Assembly: GCA_947396885.1 (NCBI GenBank)
Contig: OX377202.1
Span: forward strand, 14,570,001-14,634,000
Direction of reading: 5' to 3'
Source of the DNA: Heligmosomoides polygyrus polygyrus
Taxonomy: Eukaryota; Nematoda; Chromadorea; Rhabditida; Heligmosomidae
Length of the DNA stretch: 64,000 bases
Part shown: one piece after another, positions 55,900-64,000 of the stretch
How positions within the stretch are numbered: position 1 is the first letter of the stretch
Layout of the letters: every line of letters starts with the position of its first letter
Notes under the pieces: generated by a model
The model's input: only the letters and a program-made list of their open reading frames with translations
Told to the model about the DNA's origin: nothing
Database searches by the model: none
Translations under genes and position numbers: made by a program

Positions 55900-58800
55900 A
55901 TGATCCAAATTGTCTGTCGATTAAATTACATGTTTTTCTAAAGAGAAACAAATCGATATGTGACCTCAATAAACCTTGGGTCCTATTGTGCTTATCCGTG
56001 AAATTACGAACCGACAGGAGCGTTGGGAAGAGGGAGTCAGGAATGTGCAACTGAAATGAGTCTGATTTTAAGAAGGAAAAGCTAAAACAAGGATGATCAG
56101 CAACTTTCTAAATCCTCCAAAAAGTCCAGAAATCGTTACAGATAAAAGCACACAGCATATCGCTAGAGAGTAAGACAAAATTTAGCATTTTTGTCGCTTA
56201 CGGCAATGTAATCTTTCAATAAAGGAGTCATAGTCTGCACTGTACGCACTAGTTGCTAAATTATGAGTTGGGCTAAATCGTTAATGATGTCTCCTTAATC
56301 TGCAGAATTTGAAGAAATTCATCTTGCTGCTGGATAAAATGAAATCTGGGGAGACTCCCTGCTCAAACTTGAAGAAGACTTATCAAATGCTAAATATCAG
56401 GGAATGCTATAAAATGCATTGTGGTGCGTTGTCTACATAGCTGGTGATCACATTTTCTTCATTTCATGCTGTTTCGCTTAGTTCGAATTGACAGAATTTT
56501 TGTTACTAGTAATTACGGTAATAGTAATAGTAATAGTTTATTACGACTATTTAAGATGGACGTGAGCTAAAACAATATACATGGACAAGGAATTCGAACA
56601 AAAAGCAAACCGGAACAGGTAGTTATCAGTATTTGCAATTTTCCAGCAAATCCTTCAAACGATCAGTACTTGTCTAGAGGTGGATTTATAATCCTTTAAA
56701 CGCTAGGTATGCGGAACCTGCCCATGCCGTGAAGGAATGTGCACTAATGCCGTTTTTGGCTTTGGATACGGGATTTTCAGTAGATTTCCTTTTATTTTAG
56801 AAGGCGGAGCTTGTAAAATATTGCGAGATTCATTCAGCTTCATTAATTGGTTGTCACAAAGTGACAACCAATCTTTCTATTAGTTAACATTTTTATTGAA
56901 GATCCACGTACTGCTATAGTATCTCTACACTACTTTACACTACACTTACCCCATGCCCTTAGACATGGTTTTACCATTGCTAGCTCTTTTCAAATTTACC
57001 AACCTCACATATTTTACTTAGGCATATCTTGTATACAACAAAGAACTTTGATGTGAGTCCAACAGAAAGCTATCAATAGGAAGTTAACTCTCCCTAATTC
57101 CACTTATTCTTCCTTATTACATCCTTCCGTATATTTTTCATAACACATTGTGAGACAGATATCAGACAATCTACTAGGCAAACTATAATTTGCTTTCAAA
57201 ATTCATTACGATAAGCAAGCCACATTTTTGACCATTTATAAGAACGTAAGACAATAAACATTATAAACCACAGGTAACGAGAGTCAATTTCAGTATGATT
57301 AACTATTATTTCAATTACCTGCTTTCAAATCAACTTTGTTCTTCTTGCTTTGCTCTTGCAGAAGCGCTACATTACGCATTTGCAAAGTTGGCGTTTTTGC
57401 TTTCATACGCAATTTTCCATAATGCCAGGCCGAATGTAATGATGCTGTGAAAAGGTATACGAAATGGTAGGGGACGTCCCAGCTGTTAGACTGGAGCGGC
57501 TATCCAAGGCCCAGGTGAACTCCCATCGAGGCTTGCCGCCTTTCTGTAGTGCAGCCAGTTGTAGTGATGAGGAGAGAGCGGGAGGCTCCGCTCGAGGTTC
57601 TCGGAGATCGACTCCGCGTCAGTGGACGCGGAGAAGAGCACAGAACTAGGTAGGGGAGAGAACTCCTTGTTTGGATGATCTAATTTACCTTTTTAAGATA
57701 TCTTGCCAGTGTGCAGCAGGCACCAGCCCACTTGGTAGTAAATAATGATAAAGATCACCGCAAACCAGTCAGTACAAGTAGGAAAGAATGGAACGCTTGG
57801 ACCTTCTGGTTCTGAATCTAATTAAAAGTCGATTTTTGGTGTAAGTAAGCTGGGCGATTTGTCAGCTGAGTCGCGTGAGTACTTTACTACTGACCATGAG
57901 AACGCACCCAGAGTCTGATCCGATCCTACTTCCACGGGGAAAAAATTATGACAAGATCACTTTAATAGACAGCACAAGCATGTAGAGGGTTCAGTTCTCA
58001 CTGTTGGTTGTGGTTGTTATTCCATGGTCGGAAGTATTCATGAATCCTCTAATGTTCTTAGAGCCTTCCTGTGTAATCTGACAGGCACGTTGTTGATCAT
58101 TCTTCCAGAAAATGATACCAGTATTCACGACATGTCACTTCTAGACCGGGTGCTGCAAAATCACCTCCAAAAATAGACTCGAATGATCGCCCATCGCTCG
58201 CGGACGCCTTTTACCCTGGGCCTAGATCTACCTCTGGCGCGTCCCTTATCGCACCATACTTCTGACTCGACAGCTCTCACACAACATAGCTCTATCTACA
58301 AGATCTTGGACATGAGTTCAGGCGGAAATGCAGATCACGAATATCACGGGGCTCGGACGAGATGATGGTAGTCCTACAGTCGTCGAGATTGGTCGAAGTT
58401 GGACATGACATTGGCGACGATCTCCTTGCCCTCGTCTAGGTCGTCACTCTTACACGGGTTGTGGTTCTTGCTCGTCTCCCATCGTATCACCGTTTATCTG
58501 GATACAAAAACAAAACTGACAAAGAGAAGAGTTCTATGTTTCTAAATAGATAAATACCTAGATCGCTAAAAGCAACTGCAGGCTTTTTCTAGTGCCAAGG
58601 CCTCACCTTCTCTAATGAGTAGTCGGAAAAATAAGCTCTAATGAGTACGGCACGTACGTAATCAAGCAATTTCTGAGAAGGTGTCGGACCTGATGGAAAA
58701 ACCGTTAACGGCAAAGACGAGCTTTCGCGACTACGAAGTCCAGTCCTAGCTTACGAATGGGTGTCGGCGATGTTAATGGCTCAATTAATATCCAGTGATA

Positions 58801-59048
58801 TTCGCTCTGGCCGGTAATGTGCAGCCGACTCTGCAGCATTGAGTTGCTATTCCATCGCCTGTCGTGCTCCTATAAATCTCCGAGTCTAGGCCTTAATTCG
58901 TGCATTTTTTAGAAGCTTGCAATGGGATGTTCTAACTGATGTGGTATAGGTATACTGTGGTTTTAGTTTTCAAAAATTTCGAAGTGCATTATCTTCTTTA
59001 GTCTAGTTCCTTTGCGTTCTCTATCCCTACTTCACTTGATGTATCCTA
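55900..59048. other. 3.1 kb without a recognisable gene
   Basis: Holds a (TAATAG)n microsatellite at 56517-56536, a 12-bp hairpin ATTGGTTGTCAC/GTGACAACCAAT at about 56845-56872, and a GC-rich stretch at 57460-57660. In that stretch GACTCCGCGTC..GACGCGGAG forms a small hairpin and the 61-codon frame is not recognisable. Nothing else can be supported. Confidence 0.4.
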
Positions 59049-60995
59049 CAGGGTGCGTAAAAAGTATTGACGCACCTTCTCTTTGTATCAGCTCCAGCTT
59101 TCTCATTCTACTTTTCAAGGTTTTTGTGCATTATTTTTGTTGTCCGTATTGTGTTTAAAAAATAGCTAAAAGAGAAAACTAGAGAAAACTGAAGAAACAT
59201 GATACCGTCGTCGCGACGGTGGCCCATTCTTGGCTGTTACCAAAAGAAATGAGAAAATTGGGCGTTGTTCGAAACGGTCGGTGAGGGAAGAGGTCAACAA
59301 CTTAAAAGCCAACTACGGCTCTGTCATAACAGATGACGTTTGAAGATGTTCATTCACGATAACATTCAATTCCAAAATTGTCAATCTCTGTTCGATGATG
59401 GCAAACAGACAAAAGCGCGCAGGTATGAACCAGGGGTGCACACTAAATTCTGTGCGTTAAATTTTTTAACGGAATTTTTTAACGGAAAATTCTCGTTAAA
59501 TTTTTGTTAAACCGTTAAGATTCGAAAAAAAAAACTATTAGCTGCAAAGAATTACCTCAAGTGAAAAAATGAAGGAAAGTCTTATAAATTTCAACTTCAA
59601 GAAGTCCACAGCTCAAGTACAAGGAGTAGAGTGTAACACTGCAATGTAAAATAAAAAATTCAGCATCAACAAGCATAGAAAAATAAACGAGTATTCAGCA
59701 ACAAATTATCTACAGGGTGTGGAATAGGAGCAGGTATGGTATATTATCATTCCAGACGATCACCGACAAGGCATCTTGAAATGTGCGATCAGGCAGGTAC
59801 CCGGAGTCTTCCTCCCCTTTCCTAGTTCTTTTGTTTATATGAGCATATGCAATCTCGATGCGGGCACCAACATATTAAGTACAGAAAAATCAAATACAAT
59901 TTAAAGCCTTTCAGTGGAATGTTAACACGTTGTCGAACGAACGATTTTTGAGTGCCTGATGCGTGAAACCAATTCAATCGACACCGTGTCACACATCCCA
60001 CACTGCCGAAAAGGTGTGACACGTCGTCAACGTGTTAACGTCCAAAAAAAGTAGCCTTCCAAATTTTTGCTATTAGCGTTTCCCTAAAGTCGTTAAAATA
60101 CGTCCAGCGGCCGAAGACGTTCTCTCCGTCTCCACTGTTCCTGGTGGCGAACAAAAGTATTCCAGAATAAACAGCGCCAAGTGAAAATAGGCATACGAGA
60201 AGGTTATACCAGTACTTTTGTGGATTCGTTGACATGCTTGGGTGCTCGGCGAAGAAAGCTCCAACATGCATTAAGAGGTAAGGACAAAGGACGGCGCTAC
60301 TCAATCCTTTTTGGGGTACGCCACGCATTCTACTTCTACGGGATTTCGTAAGGCGATTTCAATGCGTGTTTGACCATGCACTGACTTGCGGTGGCCAGCT
60401 GATAGAAAGTCAGCGATCTATCCTTCCCAGACAAATATGGTACCAATTCTGGGATGTAAGGCTTTGTTGGCCTGGGCGGGAAATCCGAACCAGGAACCTG
60501 CTATCGGGTGCATGAGGCAGACGGCACCTCCTCCGGCTGCTCTAAACGTGCCTCCAATGTGCATTGTTTCCAAAAATCTAAACAAATTCATAAAAACATT
60601 AAAATATTCTTGCTGATTTCAATACATTTTTTTCAGGAACAGTCCTAATCAGGAGGATGAGATCTGCAACAGTAGAGAATACAAAGGAGAAATGTAATAA
60701 ACTCACTGAAAAAACAGTCCGTTAAAAAGTTCGTTAAATTTCCGAAAACTTCCTCTAAGTCGTTAAGCCAGATTTTAACGAAAAATGCCGTTAATTAGCA
60801 CGGGACCAAATCCACGTAGAGTACTTGCGGCGCATCGTCGATTTCCTGTCGTTCTCGCTTCTGTGTTCACAGTAAAGGAGGCAGTATCGATTACGAGTTA
60901 TTCTATCGTATTTACGATATCATTTGCTACATTTGGGAAGTGAATATATTAAACCTTACAGCCATTTTCTAGGTCAATACTTTTTATACTCCCTG
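59049..60995. mobile_element. Tc1/mariner-type TIR element, non-autonomous, with nested insertions
   Basis: Left end CAGGGTGCGTAAAAAGTATT and right end, read inward, CAGGGAGTATAAAAAGTATT, each flanked by TA. No complete transposase is present. Between about 59430 and 60806 lies AT-rich sequence bounded by GTTAAA-rich segments that may be a second inserted element; SINE S4 lies within that. A minus-strand frame at 60035-60280 (NPQKYWYNLLVCLFSLGAVY, then a conserved-looking soluble tail) is unrecognised. Confidence 0.6.
60281..60552 (-). mobile_element. tRNA-derived SINE, copy S4
   Basis: It keeps GGACGGCG..TACTCAATCC, CATTCTACTTCTACGGGAT, GGCCTGGGCGGGAAATCCGA (complement of the B box) and CTCCTCCGGCTGCTCTAAACG (A-box end). 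One internal 25-bp deletion (the ATTCACCGACCCCGGAGGG segment) distinguishes it from S1-S3. Confidence 0.75.
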
Positions 60996-61237
60996 TAGAA
61001 GACTTTCTCAGATCCTTACCTATTCCCATTAATGAGGTTTAACGATGATTTCTGGTTTGTTAGTAGACTAGTCGTGGACTAATTGGTAGTATCATCTAAA
61101 AATCATGCGGCACTGAGACGCTGCCCACTTGTGTTTTCTGACGCGTGAGATTAGCCGAGCAACATCATCTGTCATTTATGTAGCTTTTCCTTCCCCCTTC
61201 TACCTATGCGAAGCCTACGCATGACATATGTATTCAA

Positions 61238-61345
61238 TTCAAGGTTGACATCCCTTTCAGGTCAATATCCCTCAGGGACGGCGAATCGGGACCGGACTTG
61301 TTTGGGAAGGATAAGCTACTACCTTATCCATCGGCTGGCCACTTA
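61238..61345 (+). mobile_element. SINE fragment, copy S5 (diverged)
   Basis: Plus-strand remnant with GACGGCGAATCGGGACC, GACTTGTTTGGGAAGGATAA and CCATCGGCTGGCCA, matching the middle of the family. Both ends are lost. Confidence 0.5.
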
Positions 61346-61526
61346 GGATTACTGTTGTCATTCTAGTGGTCATACACACGTTCGAATTGCGTCAGCAACA
61401 TCTACTAGACGTGAAATACGTGGCACATTCCATAAACGAATTGTTTGAGCTGTATCATTATACTGATCTCTAGTGCACGTCTCCGATTTGTATTTTACCA
61501 TGTCCACTTGTTTTAAAGGCACAATA

Positions 61527-61815
61527 TGGAAAAGACGGCGTTAAGCAACCCCTTCTTGGGATGCGCCACACATTTTACTACTACAGAGCATGAAGGAAGC
61601 GGTATGAATGCACATTTGGTCTCTACAATAACCTGCAGGGGCTAGTCGTTGAACGTGTCAGTATTTCTTCTTTTCCAAACAAGTCTGGAACCAAACCGAA
61701 TTCTCCTATTCGAATGAGTGCTTGCATGGAGACGAAACTGTGAATGACTGAATGTGATTGCGAAACTCCAAACATGAGCCTTGAATCGTGATAACAGCGC
61801 CTCTTTCGACTATGC
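61527..61815 (-). mobile_element. tRNA-derived SINE, copy S6 (old, diverged)
   Basis: Retains AAGACGGCGTTAAGCAACCCC, GGATGCGCCACACATTTTAC, CAAACAAGTCTGGAACCAA and, at its right end, GCGCCTCTTTCGACTATGCT, the complement of an A box (AGCATAGTCGAAAG). The B box is eroded. Confidence 0.65.
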
Positions 61816-62115
61816 TAGCGCCTTCTCTTTGCATAACTGGATTTATAGCCGCAAATTCAGAAGTCCCATTGATAGCGCAGCATATCTCGACTTTCTCGCG
61901 ATCATAGGACAATTTCGTGGAGCATTGTAAAAGAATTTCTCTTAGGGCTTTATTAGATTGTGCGGCTATACAAACAAAGAAACTCCTTATAAAAGAGCCA
62001 TATAGGAAATTTCACATAGCGCTCATCTCATGTTCCTTTTTCCTATTCTTCATTCTCCTGTAGGATGTTATTAACATGCTCTATTATGTGTTGTACTTGT
62101 GAAAAATACAGTTTC

Positions 62116-62210
62116 GGTTTAATTACCCAAGTTTGAGGTAAACTGTGTCGAACGACTGGTGTATGTGTGCACCAAAGGACATAAACTGAGCTACCGACAA
62201 TCTAGCTTAC
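62116..62210 (+). ncRNA. SL1 spliced-leader RNA gene or pseudogene
   Basis: 62116-62137 is identical to the 22-nt nematode SL1 leader (GGTTTAATTACC..AAGTTTGAG). It is followed directly by GTAAAC, the donor and first intron-like bases of SL RNA, so the usual first stem (ATTACC/GGTAA) can form. A second small stem TGGTG/CACCA follows. No good Sm-binding site is present in the next 100 nt (AGCTATATAAAAATTGAG at about 62214 is the nearest). SL1 RNA supplies the 5' exon in trans-splicing of nematode pre-mRNAs. Without 5S genes, a recognisable proximal element or an Sm site, this may be a dispersed non-functional copy. Confidence 0.6.
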
Positions 62211-62377
62211 TGCAGCTATATAAAAATTGAGTTGTTAAATGTCCTCTATGAAAAGTAAATAAATTGTGATTAAAGAATTCAATTGTGTACCTTAGTACAG
62301 CTCGATTTTTCTCACTTTCACTCCTTTTCGCTATTTTGTAATTAATTTATTTACTATTACTTCAATGCCATTGCAAT

Positions 62378-62672
62378 AGTAGGTCATGGCGGTGTGGGAA
62401 AAGGCGCCGGCTGTAGTTTGCACCCCTAACGGAGTGTTCTTGGTTCGCGTCCCGCTCAGACCAGAAAAGCTTTCCATCCATCGGGGTATACATTTAGTAC
62501 CAGACATGTCTGTGAAGGAAAACAAAACAAAAAACCTAAAACACTGGCAACTGCAATTCATTATATAGGCCAAATTCGAGTCGCCTCCATGACATCCAGT
62601 GGAAGTAGAATGCGGGGCGCATCCTACGAAGAGATTAACTACCGCCGCCCTTTATTCTTTTTACCCCTTATC
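62378..62672 (+). mobile_element. tRNA-derived SINE, copy S7 (plus strand, diverged)
   Basis: Opposite orientation to S1-S4. Keeps AAAGGCGCCGGCTGT, CTTGGTTCGCGTCCCGC (B box), CTTTCCATCCATCGGGG, TAGTACCAGACATGTCTGTG, GAAGTAGAATGCGGGGCGCA and CGCCGCCCTTTATTC. About 50 bp in the middle differ. The short frames 62386-62568 (+) and 62331-62573 (-) are inside this element and are not genes. Confidence 0.65.
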
Positions 62673-64000
62673 CAGTTGTGAATCGTTATGCAGTTAATAA
62701 ATCTTTTTGCACTATGACCATGGAGATTATCGCAGTTTGTCATTTCAAAGCGACTTACTGCATTTTCTTAACTCGACATCTGCTTGGTTATTCAGCTTCA
62801 GCTCCACCAAGGTCACAGATAGTTATCGTATTCAAACACAACCCATAAGCAGTTATTAAGGAATTGACAACTTATCAATAATCTGAAGGTGCCTCTTTCG
62901 GTTGTGGTCGCCTCTGACGTATCCTTCCTTTGATTTTTCTAAAAATGTTCTTGTACTAAGGCGTTCGTTAATTTCCTAGATAACCTCTCTTCAAGCATTG
63001 CAACTCGCTTTCAAAAACATGGGTCGGCCTCTGCAGCTTATTCAGAGATTCAACCACTGGGACATCAGGTAGGTGTTGATGCCATCGCCAAACGGGAGTT
63101 GATTGGCATAGTAACGGAAAAAGGGTCATCAAACGAGAACAGAAGTACGTGTAGCACAGTGGAACAACGCTCTGCTCTCGCGTGTATCCTGTCCTGCTCA
63201 GAAGTTCAGACCAACCAAGCGTTCCATTCCTTCCGCGTCTGACTAAATGTCGTTTTGTTCATCGCGTGACTACCGCATCTAATTCAGCAGGTATTCAGAT
63301 TGCCCTTCGCCATGTGTCGTTGAAGAAGACGTTCCCCTTGTTCCCCTCAAAAAGGTCGCTTAGCGTCATCCTTAACGGAGGAAGGTGAGAATTTGCCTGG
63401 CTTACCACCCCCTCCACACCACTTCCATTACCTGGCCTCCTTCAGCAAATGAGTTGTGACCAAGGCGGCAACGAGGTTTGGTCGTTACCGAGGCGTAATT
63501 CCCACCCGCACGCCGTTTTGTATCTCAAACGACTCACTTTTCGCAGGAAGTCGAACTATGGCCGTTTTCCCAGACATTCACCTTCCTCCTTGAAGAATAT
63601 GCCAGGGGGTATCCCATCTCTTCTTCGATCGAAATTCAGTGCAATCCTTTTTTCGAATCGTCTGTTTTCAGTTCCACTCCCTCAAACTTATATCTCTTAA
63701 TGGGAATGAGTTTTTAATGATAAAATGAGGCTGTTGGCATCAATTTTTTTCTCAAACGTTCACTTTCGACGGGCCGAACATCCTTGCTTTCGGGGTAAGA
63801 ACCTGTTCCTACGTATATACATATTTATATTCATGGATATACATAGTACATATTTACTTATATACCTGTACACATATCTATGCACGAGCGAGCTGGATAT
63901 ACGTGGATATACGGCTGCGCAAGCATTCCGCAACACTCTAGGAACAGGAGCCGACCCTTAAACACAATGGTATACTTCCAAAGGAGGGTCAACCGAGTGC
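62673..64000. other. No recognisable gene
   Basis: 63130-63205 has TAGCACAGTGGAACAACGC, an A-box-like motif, but only a poor B box (AGTTCAGACC). 63810-63905 is rich in TATATACATA-type repeats. The frames at 63182-63388, 63449-63700 and 63725-63961 lack any recognisable domain. Confidence 0.4.

Noticed and set aside
62331..62573. Overlapping 60- and 80-codon frames
   Set aside because: Both lie inside SINE copy S7.
63133..63205. Possible further tRNA-like SINE head
   Set aside because: The A-box-like motif is good but the B box is poor and no second copy was found in the window.

Overview
The window looks like a gene-poor, repeat-rich stretch of a parasitic clade V (strongylid, hookworm-like) nematode genome. 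Three things support this. There are copies of the nematode spliced-leader SL1 sequence, one exact at 62116-62137. There is a tandem family of serpentine chemoreceptor genes of the nematode Sra/Srab/Srb/Sre type. Short exons with GT..TTTCAG introns are separated by kilobases of mobile-element debris. The hookworm placement is inference; no species-specific sequence was compared.

Host genes. Three receptor copies lie in the same (+) orientation. Copy 1 (14328-25251) assembles into 8 exons and an uninterrupted 305-residue seven-helix protein. Copy 2 (47171-55899) has the same 8 exons with identical lengths and phases except exon 2, which carries an in-frame TAA and an 8-nt deletion. Copy 3 (33196-33497) is only the last two exons, both damaged, and lies in a long intron of another gene. 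That other gene is unrecognised; its last three exons (32475-32588, 38702-38790, 39132-39242) fit together in phase. Two further candidate exons (25636-25765, 26789-26838) are weaker.

Mobile elements from left to right: Penelope-like (PLE) pieces with a GIY-YIG tail and hammerhead-like terminal sequence (0-1.8 kb); a CR1/Jockey-type LINE fragment (2.9 kb) and a larger broken one on the minus strand (6-8 kb); a gag-only BEL/Pao-like LTR retrotransposon on the minus strand (9.0-12.9 kb); an RTE-type fragment (29.6-30.3 kb) cut by a SINE; large foldback elements (36.1-37.8, 39.8-41.8, 44.05-45.1 kb); a nearly open LINE reverse transcriptase (45.6-46.6 kb); a GC-rich foldback (48.0-48.4 kb) and a second PLE tail (48.7-49.3 kb); an internally deleted mariner (52.8-53.7 kb) in intron 5 of receptor copy 2; and a Tc1/mariner-type TIR element (59.0-61.0 kb) with a SINE inside.

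Outstanding features. (1) A tRNA-derived SINE family has seven copies, with A and B boxes, an AAGGATA-type tail and, in two copies, perfect target-site duplications. (2) Two SL1-like RNA sequences sit outside any 5S array. (3) Hammerhead-like cores occur at PLE-type ends and in intron 6 of receptor copy 1. (4) The mariner has a three-unit heat-shock element and a TATA box before its transposase start. (5) A 42-bp coding minisatellite encodes 14-residue repeats. Most of the remaining sequence is AT-rich with no recognisable gene.
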